NCBI RefSeq assembly: GCF_947179165.1
Contig: NC_077245.1
Coordinates: 14,602,740 to 14,666,739, forward strand
Length of the DNA stretch: 64,000 bases
Direction of reading: 5' to 3'
DNA from: Solanum dulcamara
Taxonomy: Eukaryota; Streptophyta; Magnoliopsida; Solanales; Solanaceae
Within the stretch, counting starts at the first letter, position 1. Every line of letters begins with the position of its first letter. The notes below the pieces were generated by a model that was given only the letters and a program-made list of their open reading frames with translations, made no database searches and was not told the DNA's origin. This document shows positions 34,800 through 53,510 of the stretch, one piece after another. The position numbers and the translations under genes were made by a program.

Positions 34800-34866
34800 A
34801 AAGGGCAGTCCAGTGCATTAAAGCTCCCGCTATGCGCAGGGTCCGGGAAAGGGCCCGACCACAAAA
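34800..34866 (+). mobile_element. Au-like SINE 5' fragment
   Basis: The text 'gggcagtccagtgcattaaa', then 'gctcccgctatgcgcagggt', then 'ccgggaaagggcccgaccac' matches the 5' consensus of Au-type plant SINEs (tRNA-derived head). The 3' part is missing after 'acaaaataaa'. Flanking 34225-34370 and 34930-35012 hold related GC-rich 'gcccc/ggggc' debris common in Solanaceae. Confidence 0.6.
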
Positions 34867-35020
34867 TAAAATTATAAAATTGAATATACATGAGAATGAG
34901 AATGAGATGTACATCCGTAAATTTATGAAACTTACGCCCCGTGTTTCGAAACTTACGCCTTGCTCATGCTGCATAAAACACCTCGCCTTCCGCCCCGCCT
35001 TTTAAAACACGGGCTATATC

Positions 35021-35301
35021 CAGGGGCGGAACTAGAGGGGTGCGAGGGGTGGCGACCGAACCCCCTTCGTCGGAAAATTGCACTATATATATATTGCGAT
35101 TTTTTTTATTCATGTACAAATATAATTTTTGCATCCCCTTAACAAATGGAGATTGTGGATTAGTGGATAAGGTGCTTCTGATTGAACTTGCGGTCGTGGG
35201 TTCAATTCTCAACAATGACACATATTTTTACTTTTTTCATCCAGTTTCTTATTTTTTAATTTTCTTGAACCCCCTTATCAAATATTCTGGTTCCGCTCCT
35301 G
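35021..35301. mobile_element. hAT-type MITE with 8-bp target duplication
   Basis: The left end CAGGGGCGGAAC and right end GTTCCGCTCCTG are inverted repeats with one mismatch. GCTATATC is present directly before (35013-35020) and after (35302-35309). The 8-bp duplication and CAGGG ends mark a hAT-superfamily non-autonomous element, 281 bp long. Inside, 35151-35205 carries tRNA-like promoter boxes (see findings). Confidence 0.9.
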
Positions 35302-35469
35302 GCTATATCAATGAGTTTTGTTAGTTAATATGTTAAATGTCCCTCGTGTTGCTGCCAGTAATGAATCTAAGATCAAAATCATGATATGTGGAAGTTTGAG
35401 TGACATCATTAGGTGGTTTACTCTTTTGGACACATCTCAAATTATTATACATCTTTGCTATGTTATCTT

Positions 35470-36015
35470 ATACGAAGTGATCAAGGTCTAGAAGCTAAGC
35501 AAGAATGATGGAGTCAATTTTGGAATCCTCAAAACGGTCAACCAAATCATCATATTGTTCCTATAGCAGCCAAGGAAATTACAATATTCCAAGTTGTCGG
35601 ATGGAGTTTTCTAACACGAACCTTGAGCTAGGACAAGGTTCTTTTTGAGGGCGGGAAGTATTGTTGTGAATTAAGCTGACTCTGTAAGGGTCTATGGGTT
35701 AAAAATGATGAATGAAACTGATTCAGTTATAATTATGGAACGCAGAAAAATATTAGAGAGTTTTATTTGGAATTTAGGTCCAAGGACTAGGAGTTGGAAG
35801 AAGGATTATGCAAATTATATTGTTGAAGTTTTGGCTTTCTGATATCTCTCATCTCCCATCTATGGTGTTGTATCTCATCCCTTTATGGTTACTTCTTTCT
35901 CTGCTAATCTCTCCTTAGTTAGTGTGTTATTACTTTGTTGTGCATATTTTATGTTGTAATTTGTATTCAGTGATTATAATATATATCAATGTTTGTGTTG
36001 CAAATCAAGTTTGTT
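35470..36015 (+). mobile_element. LTR retroelement remnant (end of pol plus LTR-like sequence)
   Basis: The text 'gaatcctcaaaacggtcaac', 'gacaaggttctttttgaggg' and 'cgggaagtattgttgtgaat' resembles the end of a Ty3-type integrase and the start of a 3' LTR. The sequence to about 36015 ends in LTR-like 'gttgtgttgcaaatcaagtt'. No intact domain. Low certainty. Confidence 0.35.
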
Positions 36016-38560
36016 TCAGGAGGTCTCTATCAATGATAAAAGAGTTGAGAGAATTTAGGGGAGACTGTTTTATCTGGAAAAAATAGTGAAATGTAGTCAC
36101 GCTTCTTGCTTTTTAATTTTAAGCTTAATGGCCCAGGTCATAAATATTCTTAGAAAATTTTGAGAAAATTTTGGGAAAAACTTGAAAAGTGTTGTTTGAT
36201 CATACGGCAAATATATTTGGCAACATCCCAAGTTTTTAAATACTAAAAAAAAATAGTATTTGATCCAAGTTCTAGTGTTTGAAAAGTTTTAAATATTTAA
36301 AATTATTCTAAACTTTAATATTTTATAAAAAACACCCAACATTTGTTTATTCCAACTAATATTTATCTATCTCCTCAGAAAAAGATTGAGTTATAATCTG
36401 AGTGACAAGATTGAGAGAAAAAAATAATTTGTTATTAATGGATTATAATTTCAACTGAATCAGTGACAAGTTTGAGTATGCGATTAATGTATTATTTTTG
36501 TCCATATTGTTATTTTATTATTGTTAATTGTTATCAATTATGTTACAAAGTTACTTTTAGCGAAACATGTTCATTATAAAATGATAATACACACTTATGG
36601 ATATTTTTAATAATTTTTAGAATTTACAAGTATAAATCATATCTTTTGAAATAGTCAAATATTCTTAAAAAAAACTGTGGTCAAACGCATGGTGAAATTT
36701 TACCCAAAAAATAACTTTCCAAAGATATTTAGAAATTTAAGGTCAAATGCTAGTTTAATATTGTTATCTTGTTCTCTATTTTATTTATGCAATGAACAAC
36801 TTAAATGAAAGGTATAGTTCGGGTATAACAAAAAAACTTCAAATCAATCTACACTCTCTCATAATACTTCCCCTCCCACGTTCATCACGAAGGATCCGGA
36901 GAGGAAAGAGAGATGAAGGGGATTGGAGGAGAGACGGTGGTTAAAATATGTTTCTAACAAAATATATACATTTATCCAATTAAAAGTTCATGTATCTGAT
37001 AAAGTGTATATGTATTTGAGTTAAAATTATATGTATCTATGAAAAAAAAATTGCTATTCGAAAAAAATTAGAAGAAATTCGAAAGTTTTTATTTTTTTTA
37101 AAAAAAATCTTAGAAATTCAAGAAAGATCGCATGATTGCTCCTAAATTAATGCGTTTCAGTTACATTTCATATTAAAATACACTTACTTAGATGTATCCA
37201 CTTAGCATATATTCAAGATACATGTGTATCTGGGACAGAAATGTGATAGGAATTGTAATATCGAAAATTCACGTGAATAGAGGTAATTAGCCCCTAAATT
37301 ACTGGAATCTGTGTTGTTTGACCCTAATAATTCACCCCATCTTATTCCCTTAATTTCATCCCAATAAGTCCATTTATCACGTCTAATCTTAACAAATTAG
37401 ATTAAGGAAAATTATACAAAATAGACCCAATTAAAATATTTACTCAAATTGGACTCAATCCAAACTATTTATCCTTAATAGACTCATGACCCAAACTATT
37501 TATCCTCTTACCCCATTTTATCCCTTTTAATTTCGCGCATGATGTTATGTTGACGTCAGCATCACTGCTATGAAATAATCATCTGTGATACTCCATCGGT
37601 ATATTGATACCATATCGATATCATATAGGATAGAGCTTAATTCTATGTGATACTCCGTCGGTATATTGATACTCTATTATTATCATATAGGATTGAACTC
37701 TTTTTTTAAGAAATAAAAATAAAAATAAAAAAGCTCTTTTTTTAAGAAAAAAAATAAAAAATGAAAGTAATGAGATATTTAAGAAAAAATATTTTCACTT
37801 TTTGGGGTATAAGTGTTATTTTCACTTAGATTTAGAGATCATTTTTAGCTTTTGGACGTGTTTGCCTAATGCTGACTTTAAGCCATAAAGTTCTTAAAGT
37901 CAGTCAAAAATGAAAAGTTAGGATTCCTAACTTTTTTTTTTCAAAGTGCTTAAAGTCATTTTATTTGACCATAGAAATTACTTTTATATCCCTTATATTT
38001 TAACTAAATTCCCAAACTACATTTTTTTATTCTTTTAACCCTAAAATTCACATCATAAGCACTTTTATCCAAACACTCAACTACTTATTTATAAAAATAA
38101 CTTTCAGCACTTCAAAATTCTAAAAACACTTTATACATAAAAGTTATTTTTTTTAAGCTCATCCGTTCTTAACCGTAAACTTATAGATTCTAATGTAATT
38201 TTGAGTGGTAACATTTGTCATCCCTCCAATGGAATTTTAAACCTGCTGCATTGCCCCCTAACGCACATCTAGTTGGGCCTAAAAAAATCTAAGCAAAACT
38301 TTCCTTTTTCCTCTTGGCATATTATGTACTTCAAAAAGATATTTTACATAACTCCTGGTTTGTATATACAAACATGAGATTGATAATATAGAAAATCAAG
38401 TCTCAAATTGACAAATATGACCTTATATATTTGAGTAAAGAAGTAACTAATGGAAGAGTATTTTGGGTAATTTGCAACATATTTTGTATGTAGTTGTTTT
38501 TGTCTTGGACTTGAGAGCAATAGCATCCTCACTTTCCTCACCATTAAATCTTCCTTTCCC
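36016..38560. other. AT-rich intergenic sequence with MITE-like pieces
   Basis: No gene seen. 36150-36760 contains 'ttgtttgatcatacggcaaa' on one side and 'ctgtggtcaaacgcatgg' on the other, suggesting an old fold-back element related to the 'tttggccata' MITE at 52734. A roughly 78-bp unit 'gtgatactcc(a/g)tcggtatattgatac' is repeated at 37586 and 37647. 37855-38165 has another 'gtttgcctaatgctgacttt...' fold-back-like block. Confidence 0.45.
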
Positions 38561-38609
38561 TTCCCTTTTCTTCCAATTCATGACTCATAACTAAGCTTTT
38601 TCCTAAGAC

Positions 38610-38721
38610 AATTTTTCCGATTATCCAATTTGTATTTTCTTCTTTTTTTTCTATTCAAAAACTCCAAATAGCATCCATTTAGTTCTCTCTTGCAACCAAA
38701 AAGTCAAAATCTTTCTGTCAG
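38610..38721 (+). promoter_or_regulatory. MEX1: Probable non-coding first exon (5' UTR) of MEX1
   Basis: A pyrimidine-rich leader-like stretch ends 'tttctgtcag' before a good donor GTAATT at 38722. The acceptor 'ttttgatgcag' at 40961 begins the second part of the leader, which runs to the ATG at 41158. The exon start is a guess. RNA evidence would be needed to confirm the leader intron of about 2.2 kb. Confidence 0.4.
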
Positions 38722-40961
38722 GTAATTATTAATTTGCAATTTAATGTCTAATTATATGGTTTTTCTTTCAAGTAACAATAGCTCAATAATGATGAATTGT
38801 CATCGAGTACTACTTTAATCGCATAATGTACAGCATATTAATTTGTATCGAAACTCTCTGCTTTTGGGTTTTCTTACAAATTTGATTTTGTTAATTCTAA
38901 AGTATGTGTTTTATTAAATTTTAGATAAATTATGAGTGAATAGGTTAGATGAAAGATTGTGAATCCCCGTGTACCCATTTAATTCTTTCATATACACTAT
39001 AGTATGCCACTACTCATATGACCCATCCTTCATTATTATTTTTTTGAGATGCCCGTCTCCTTTGGATCAAGTTTTGATATTTGAGCTTTTTCCTTCATTT
39101 TGTCTTCTTTTATATGTATATGTCTATGACCTAAGAAGTTATCTTGATAACAAAAATTGAGCAAGTTCCATTCTTTTTTTCACCTTAGAGGTATGTAATT
39201 GTGTTCTGTGTGTTTTGGTATTATATATATTGTGAAGGTCTCCTCAACTTTGAAACTTCTTGTTGAAGAGTTTGGCACATAATGAGTGATAAGCAATTGA
39301 TTATTGTTTTTGAATACTCCTATACATACTTGTTCATGTGTTATTTGAGCTCTTCAAACAAACTTATTAGTCACAATTTGATATTTAGACATATTTATCT
39401 TGTGGTTCCACCTATTAAACACCTAAATCTAAAACATATTCCAACTCTAAAATATTCATCTTCTTCCCCACATTCCCCCTCATCTCCCCCACTTCACTCA
39501 ACCAAGCTCATTCATTTTCTTCTACAGTACTAGTTTTTATTTACAACCAAAAAGGAAAAATATTAATGGGTATTTTCAAGAAATGTCAGGGGTAAGTATG
39601 AAAGGATCTTAGATTTTTGGTATGAAATGTTATTTGGTGAATAGTTTCTCTTTGCAAATGAAAAATGTATAAATAAAAGAGCTTTGTTTGGTCTTGTGCT
39701 AGTTTTGATATTGAGTTCACAGAAACTATGGTGCAAAAGGCATGAATTTTCTTCTGGGTTGGATGGTTTGACACCAAAAAGAAAAGAAAACATTCATTCC
39801 CTTGATTTTATTCATATATATTTCAGAAATTTGTGAACTTGCAGTAGATTTCTAGGAGATGCCTATTAGAAGTATGGGTGATTAATTAGAAATGGTTTTA
39901 GGTGTAAAGTTTGTCCCTTTATGATGGATGGTAGAAGTTTTTCATACTTCTGTAATCTTCCCTTTGATTCTATGCAACTTATTCAAGTTTGAATGTTATT
40001 ATCACTTCACCAATTTCAAATAATGAGTTACGCTTAAGATTCCCCAGTTAGTATTTCATTGCAGAGTGTTTGTTATGGTCTAATTGAAGATTTGTTATTT
40101 CAAAATTAGTTTTTGGATGCTTAGTATTACGTACTACATCTTAAATGGAGCTACATGGTGAATGAGGATTCATTTAGCCAACCCCAACTTGCTTGAATTG
40201 AGGTGCAGCATTGTTGTTGTAGTATTACATACTCCTTCCATTTCAAAAAGAATGAAGGGGTTCAGAGTACGACGGTCGAAGCATCTGCTTTTCCATCTCA
40301 ATTTGGATGTTGATTTCTTGATCCTTTTAAAACTAAGTGTATATAATTAAAAACTAGATAAAAGGTACTATAAGTTTCAATATTTTATAATTAAGAATAT
40401 TTTCAAAATATATGAGAAAGTTTCTTGTCGAAGAAAAAGTTGTTTGATTCCCCGTATTGTAATAGTGTTAGATAAAGTGGAATGGAAGGAATATTTTCTA
40501 GTGCTTCTTCTTAGCCTTGATTTCCACTAAAAGAATTATTATCATATATGTGCATTGTATGCGAGGTTATGGAAAATGGGTTTGTCTTCATTATTGAGTG
40601 AGAGTTAGCTTAAAATGGTTACAAGTTTTCTTCCAAGTTTTGAGATGACACTCACATACCTTCTTCCCCTTTCCCTGGCTGCATCACGTTCTTTGTGTGC
40701 TTCAGACTTGGTTTGCGGTAATGTATTAGAGATTGTTTAACTTGCTTGGGTCATGGATTTTGAAGTCAATTTGTAGCAAGGTTCAGGATAATGATCCAAC
40801 ACACAGTGAGTTGGAAATTGAAAAAGTTTGTTATGTTCCGGTGTCTCTGATTTCGCTCTTTCTTATTATAGCTGAAAGGATTGAAGTATGTTGGGCTAGT
40901 TAGTTTACTGTCCTAATTTGTGATTTTTTGGGGTAATTCATGCTTTTTGCTTTTGATGCAG
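38722..40961 (+). other. Probable MEX1 leader intron
   Basis: No coding exon recognised. It contains a Stowaway-type MITE at 40232-40491. The short ORFs at 38969-39160 and 39282-39533 show no domain and are taken as chance. Confidence 0.4.
40232..40491. mobile_element. Stowaway-type MITE
   Basis: CTCCTTCCATTTCA on the left and TGGAATGGAAGGAA on the right pair as inverted repeats with two mismatches. TA flanks both sides (40230-40231 and 40492-40493). About 260 bp, AT-rich, no ORF. Confidence 0.75.
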
Positions 40962-41157
40962 ATTTGGTACAGGCTGGACTTTGTGCTCCGCTTTCCAGAA
41001 ATTGTCTTTTCATTTTAGTGGAGAACCATTAGAAGTTGGATCAGCTGCCTCTTTTGGAGTTACCTTGTAGCCATTACCATTGACCTTTTTTGATAACAAT
41101 ATCTCCCTTACAGCTGGTGATGAATACAAACTTATAGTTCATTTTTTGATATCTTGA

Positions 41158-44100
41158 ATGGCGGGATCTTTGTTGCCAGTAGGTAAGGCAGTTGTACGTT
41201 CCCGCCAATCCTCCAGTTGTTATATCTTCAATGCTGATCTCCAGCATCCGAAGTCAATTCCAATTCTCCTTCCATACAAGAAAAGATCCAAACAGAACAA
41301 TACTTTGAACAAGTTGGTGCTCTTAAGCCCATTAGTTTGCCAATATAGGTTAAAGCTGGTTTCTGCACTTGACTCAGATATTCCCCGTCCTATTGATCAG
41401 GTACTTATCCTCTCTCATACACTTCTAATAATGGTTGTTGGCTCATTTTATAAAGTAGGCTATGGATTCAGTTAGAGGTAATGTAATATGGCTAACAGTG
41501 ATGTTAAATGTAGAGGTCAGAAGATTTAAAGAGTAGTGAGAGCTTTAAGCAATGGGATTCATTGACTGCGAAATTTGCAGGAGCTGCAAATATTCCGTTT
41601 CTCATATTACAACTGCCTCAAATAATACTCAATGCTCGTAACCTTCTAGCAGGAAACCAAGCTGCATTATTTGCTGTTCCGTGGCTGGTATGGCATTCTA
41701 CTTCTATTGTAGTGACTTATAACTGTGGTCTTACTAATGTTGAGAGATATATATTCTGTGCTGAACATAATACAGGGGATGTTCACTGGATTGCTTGGTA
41801 ATTTGTCTTTGCTATCATACTTTATAAAGAAGAGGGAGACGGAGGTGGTCGTTGTGCAAACTTTGGGTGTCGTAACCATTTATATTGTGATATCGCAACT
41901 AGCAATGGCTGGATCTATGCCTTTACCTCATTATGCAGTCACTTCTGTTGTTATTGCTTGTGGTCTTGTTGTGAACTTCATGAACTATTTCCACTTGCTC
42001 AATCCCATAATCTGGCGTTATTGGGAGGATTTCATTACTATTGCTGGCTTATCTGCGCTTCCCCAAGTAATCACCCTCTCTTATCTTTCATTTTCTACTC
42101 ATCCATATGGAGGATTTGGTCGTTAGATTCTTATATTTGTTCTGGCATTCTGCCCCATGCATTATACAGGTCATGTGGTCAACTTTCATCCCATATGTTC
42201 CAAATACCATCTTGCCTGGTGCTGTAGCTTTTGTTCTGGCTATCCTAGCTGTCTTTATGGTAAGCTTTGACATCTGCAGCTTGTACATATGGTTACCTTT
42301 TCAAGGATAATGTTGAAATGGTCATATCTGTTATGCTGCCTTGAAGTGAACAAACTGAAGTAAAATATCACAATGCCCGAAAAAGAAGATATATATTTTT
42401 TCTCGACTTGATAAATAGAAAGGCAATGTTGAAAATCATTCTAATAAGAAGGCTGTATTTTCTGAGGAGTGCTAGAAGAACACAACTCAACATATGCACT
42501 GGTACAATGCTCAACTCTATGTTGAAATTGATGTTGTTGCTGAACTACTGCAGCCACACAAGAAGCAAAGAAGGGTTTTTTCTTCATTCATGGCATGGGT
42601 GGGATAACTAGCTATCAGTCAATTAATTCTTCTCATATTTCTTCCTTAATATTAATGAAAGGCTTCAGTTTTCTGAAGAAAACAGTGTCTACTATCAGTA
42701 GACGAAAGTAGAAGAAGAAGAAAAGAGAGATTAGCTATGGAAGCCTTCTGCCATATTTGGGAGAATGTTGAAAATGTTCCAGTGAGTGTTTATTCTAGAG
42801 ACTTCCACATTATATACACATGTCCCTATCTACACTAGATGTTTTACTAATTGGCTAAAACTAATTAGTAACAACTAACCACCATTTACAACAAACAAAT
42901 AACAACTAACCACTATTTACAACACTGATATAAACTAGAAGGGCAAGTCTAAGTGGTGGCTCAACTAGGTGATTGAGTGCTTGTATCCTGGATTTGATGA
43001 GTGTTTTTGCTTTGTGTCCTTATTGAATAAGGTATTCTTTTTAAAGATACAATAATGGAATGCACGTGGAAGCTCAAAATTCTGCAGGGAGATTGTCACA
43101 TCTGACTAATGTGCCTGGAAGCTTGAGAAGCTTCTGTAGTGGCTTACAATGATACAAAGTGGTGGTTAGACCGGCTATGTTGTATGGGGCAGAGTGTTGG
43201 CCAGTTAAGATCTCCCACATTCAAAAGATGAAAGTTGCCGAGATGAGAATGTTGAGATGGATGTGTGGTCACACCAGGAGCGACAAGATTAGAAATGAGG
43301 CTATTCGGGACAAGGTAGGAGTGGCCTCGGTGGAAGACAAGATGCGGGAAATGCGACTGAGATGGTTTGGGCATGTGAAGAGGAGAGACACAGATGACCC
43401 AGTGAGGAGGTGTGAGAGGTTGGCCATGGATGGTTACAGAAGAGGTAGGGGTAGGCCGAAGAAGTATTGGGGAGAGGTGATTAGACAGGACATGGCTCAG
43501 TTACAGCTTACCGAGGATATGACCTTAGATAGGAGGGTGTGGAGGACCCACATTAGGGTAGAAGGCTAGTACATAGTCTCGTTATTCTTCCCTATTCGTA
43601 GGCGCATTAGCACATTACAATTCCTTGTGCTCTCATTTCTGCTATTTCTGCTATTTCTGTTACTATTTATTACTTTCAGTACTTGTGATTACTCTATTTT
43701 ATCTGTGATGCCTTCGTTATTTATTTTCCTATAGTGCTTTGAATTTCTTAACCTTATCTGACCCCCTTTTTATGCCTTTTTTGAGCCGAGGGTCTCTCGA
43801 AAACAGCCGTCCTACCTTGGTAGGAGTAAGGTCTGCGTACACTCTACCCTCCTCAGACCCCACGTTGTGGGATTTCACTGGGTTGTTATTGTTGTTGTTG
43901 TTGTTGTTGTTGCTCTATGGTGACCTTAACTGGAACTTGCTCTGAAAGTCCTCTGCTTTCTTTTTTTGCAAAATATATCACACGTATGAGAAAGCTATTT
44001 CTTAACTTTGAGGTTACCAAATAATGCCGCAAAGGCAGTAGCTCACATTGATTTTGTTAGATTACACGCGCTAACTAAATTAGGACTAACAATTACCTTG

Positions 44101-45622
44101 TGTTCATTTTTCTTGGCTCAAGAGCAAGCTAGAGACTTTTGTATGCACTTTATGTGGGAAGATAATTTTGTTAAGCTTGAGAGAATGAGAGCATGGATCT
44201 GAAACTATTCTGAATTTCAAGCTGCTGTTCTTTACAGTCGCGGACTGGGAAACTTCCAGAGAAGGGCATCAAATTTGTAGGATCATTATCTGGATGGACT
44301 GCCACTCTTCTTTTCATGTGGATGCCAGTTTCACAAATGGTAGTTTATACAATGTTATTTTGGAGTAAAATTGTCAAATCATAGTACTTTTCACAAGTTT
44401 GAGGTTCCTCATCCTGACTGATACCTTCTGTCTAGTGGACAAACATTCTAAATCCAGATAATATAAAAGGTTTATCAGCTCTTTCGATGTTGCTTGCGAT
44501 GATCGGGAATGGACTCATGATTCCACGAGCACTCTTTACTCGGGATTTGATGTGGTATGGCATCTCACTATTTTTTTCCCTTGCATTGCAAACTTCCTTT
44601 TTCTTCTTTAGCTATCAAATTAGATCTAAAGTTCCTCACATCACCTATTTATTTTTGCTTACAAGGATCATTGTCGTATTTTTCTAAATCATATTTTTTG
44701 TATAAGGTTCTTGGTTTCTTCCTTTTCTTTTTCTGTTCTTGTGAAGTCTAGTGTGTTTTCCTCTTTGCAGTCAAGTGACAGAGGCGGTAACAAATTTTGT
44801 GCAGCAGTATCTTTTCCTGTTTATGGCCATGCTTGATTTAGCAGGATTAGTTATCTAAGCCTTCAGAACTAAATTTGCACATATTTGGTGCAATTCAAGT
44901 TTTCTTATGCAAATTTCTTCATTAAATTTAACCTACTTCTTAAAATAAATTTAAAACACAGGGTGTATTTGCTGATGCCTATGCAAAAATGTACCACCTG
45001 GTCAGCTGTACTAGTCCAGTTATGCAGAGTAATTCTTTTGCTTCTTCTTTATGGTGTTTAATTTCCCCCCTTCTTTCTCTTGTTGATTAATAATAGGTTC
45101 ACTGGTTCAACTTGGGCATGCGTTTTTTATGGATGGGGAAACCTTGTCTGCTTATATTGGTAAGTTGTGCCGAAGGGCTGTGCTCAAGAGTTTCAAAAAT
45201 TTATTCAAGAATCGAGCATTGTTCTACTTACTAAATCCCTTTTCTTCTGCATTTAGCTGCAAAGTTATGAGCAAGGAATTTTTCTTGGCTTCAACAACTG
45301 GCTTTGTAGCATGGCTAGGTACATTCTCACTTCATTTGTTTTCTTTTAACTTGATTTTTCTGTCTCTCACACGTTTAACTACTGTTTTGGCAACAACTCC
45401 ATGCCTTGATCATCGTTGGCTCAGCTAGTCACCCCTCGGGGCCTTGCGATGGCCTTTTCCACCCTTCTTTCGCGTGTTAAACTTTTGCACTTGACTGATG
45501 GCAATATGACTCCTCTTTTCTTTTTTTGGCTGAAAACAGTGTTCAGTTTCTGGAGAGACACTCAAGTATATGGTTATAATTCTCCGTTGAAATCGTTGAA
45601 GGAATTGATTTCTGCTTCATAA
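41158..45622 (+). CDS. MEX1: Chloroplast maltose exporter MEX1
   Basis: Nine coding exons: 41158-41400, 41514-41687, 41776-42066, 42170-42259, 44238-44339, 44436-44554, 45097-45159, 45257-45318, 45540-45622. All junctions are GT-AG and phases agree, giving 408 residues, close to the usual length of about 410-415. The first exon is a Ser/Arg/Lys-rich transit peptide. The membrane domain follows with [101 protein letters not shown] and [15 protein letters not shown], ending [17 protein letters not shown]1 sits in the chloroplast inner envelope and exports maltose from night-time starch breakdown to the cytosol. The gene looks intact. Intron 4 (about 2 kb) contains an RTE LINE fragment in the same orientation. 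Confidence 0.93.
42740..42930. other. Unassigned repeat in MEX1 intron 4
   Basis: Contains 'taacaactaaccaccattta' and a near copy 35 bp later ('aataacaactaaccactatt'). No ORF. Probably mobile-element debris; no ends identified. Confidence 0.35.
43155..43912 (+). mobile_element. 5'-truncated RTE LINE in MEX1 intron 4
   Basis: An open frame at 43159-43569 encodes the C-terminal tail of an RTE-type polyprotein: [69 protein letters not shown] and [20 protein letters not shown]. The 3' region carries 'ggtaggagtaaggtctgcgt' and ends in TTG repeats. It is truncated just after the RT domain, so it cannot move by itself. It lies in the sense direction and seems tolerated by splicing. Confidence 0.85.
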
Positions 45623-46520
45623 CTGATCCTACTTGTCCTACCTTGTTGGCTTTGGCTGTATGTTTGACATGCAAGAATGTTCAAGTTTGGCATTTCTGCT
45701 ATGAATTAAGTGCTCTTCTTTAGAAGATTTGGTGAAAGTGCTTTTGGCAAATAATTTTGGGGGTACATCAGGCGAGGTCTAGTTGTAATGTCATATTATT
45801 CAGTATATGGTAATGAGGAAGGTTCCTGTGGTTCTTTTACATGCAATGTCAATTAATAATAAAGCTACAAATGCAATGTTAAGAGCAAATATATTTGTTG
45901 TATTTCATTTGGGACCATCTTAATAAATAAGCAGCTCACCATTTTTGCAAGAAATTAATGCAGTTTAAGGTTATCCAATTATTTTATAGGCATAATCAGA
46001 TTTATGTGTATATATTGGATTGGATTGGATTATTAGTTAAAATCCGAAATTCTTGTAGTCATTGATGGTGTTTTAATGATGTGTTGTAATCTAACGATGG
46101 AACTTTTAACGACTAGTGATAAATTGGCGTTCAAAGTATTTATAGTATGGATTAGGACTTCTAGTGATTGAATTTCTCATTGCTGATTTTTTTTTGTCTG
46201 GTAATGTGATGAAATGTTCTCAAAAAAGGTGATAAATCCAAAAGTCATGCTGTAACGCAAATGTTGCAAGTAGGCAATTTTATTTACTTTTGTCTAAGCG
46301 TGACATGTCTCTTGAAGGGCTTAAAGGTGAGGAGAAACGTGCACTACACTTCCTCTGTGGAAATTATGACAACAATACCAATAATTATGTCTCAATCACA
46401 AATAAATTGAGATAAATCACGTGCAAATTACTTAATCTGAGTGACTTTCTTAAATTATGTAGTTTTTAAGGGAATATTGTGACTTTCTAAATTACCTTAA
46501 TTGAGTGACTTTCTTCTTTG
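45623..46520 (+). other. MEX1 3' UTR and intergenic sequence
   Basis: Candidate polyadenylation signals AATAAA lie at about 45859 and 45923. Beyond about 46000 no gene is visible. The interval between MEX1 and the convergent ADH stop at 47426 is about 1.8 kb. Confidence 0.5.
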
Positions 46521-46529
46521 TTCAAGAAA

Positions 46530-47065
46530 GATCATGCAAAAGCGTAGAGGTTTTTGTTCTTTCTTCTTCGTTCAAGAAAGATCATGTAAATTTTGTACTA
46601 GAAAAGCACAGAGCCCCATTCGAAAAGCGCTCACAATCAAAGATTTTTTCGCTCGAATTTGAGATCTCAGGTAGTGAAAAAATTCAAAAAAGGTATTATT
46701 CTGGCTTTTAGCTGGAGAATTCCAACAATAGTTTCCATTGAATGAATAATGGATCCGGATCCTAAAAATAATAATGCTTTGGAATAAGCTTATATAAAGC
46801 AAATCGACTTCGATTCTTGAATAATCCACATCCCTTCTGCTTCTATTTGAAACACAAGATTCCTCTTTTCTGTAGAAAAGGCCCGGTCCGTATCAATAAT
46901 TCGAATTTTATGTGCGCCTCAAAAAAATATAATACTCAATTCCATTACATGGATCGGGGGCGATTGAAAGAAGAGAATCCCATTTAAGAAAAGCACTCCC
47001 TATCAAAAAAATTTCATAGAATCCCATTTAAGAAAAGCACTCCCTATCAAAAAAATTTCATACCA
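46530..47065 (-). pseudogene. Probable organelle-derived insert with an ndhF-like piece
   Basis: On the minus strand, 46800 down to 46725 reads [20 protein letters not shown] followed by IVGI, which matches the well-conserved ndhF segment of the plastid NDH complex, with frame breaks on both sides. The adjacent stretch has organelle-like text ('ggcccggtccgtatcaataa', 'ccgaatccgaagtc') but I could not name its genes. A 47-bp tandem duplication ('cccatttaagaaaagcactc...') lies at 46979-47065. Likely a nuclear insert of plastid DNA, or plastid-like mitochondrial DNA. Confidence 0.5.
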
Positions 47066-47150
47066 AAAGGCCGAATCCGAAGTCTTAAGTTAAAGGAAGA
47101 AACATGGTAATTTGTACTTGAAAAGCTGCTCTCTTTTTTTCTTGGAGAAT

Positions 47151-47425
47151 TGATTTATTTCTAAAATTTGTTTAAAAGCACATCATCATAAATATAACAT
47201 GGAAATGATCAAAACTCAAGCCTTTCGAAACATACAATATTATTACATAATATGTTAAGCAAACTCAGGGCTTTTTAGAACACCTTCAAACTCCACTTTA
47301 CATCATTAGGCCCCAATAAAATACCGTTTGTGTTATTACATTCAAGCTCTATATTACTAGGTAATAGGGGGGATAAGATGGGATCAAGATCAACCCCACA
47401 AAGTTTTCTCCCTATTTAGCATACT
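47151..47425 (-). promoter_or_regulatory. ADH 3' UTR with candidate poly(A) signal
   Basis: On the minus strand an AATAAA occurs at about 47155-47160 (plus-strand 'tttatt'), about 270 bp after the ADH stop. That is a normal plant 3' UTR length. Confidence 0.45.
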
Positions 47426-53428
<6,003 letters not shown>

Positions 53429-53510
53429 TGTTGTTGGTATCTGGCTTAATTTAAACAGTGTTGTGTTGAATGAATGAAGATATTTTCTTCTTTCATTTTG
53501 TGTGTGTGCA

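Noticed and set aside
39282..39533. 83-residue ORF in the MEX1 leader intron
   Set aside because: No conserved motif and AT/CT-rich composition. Splice logic places it in a non-coding intron.
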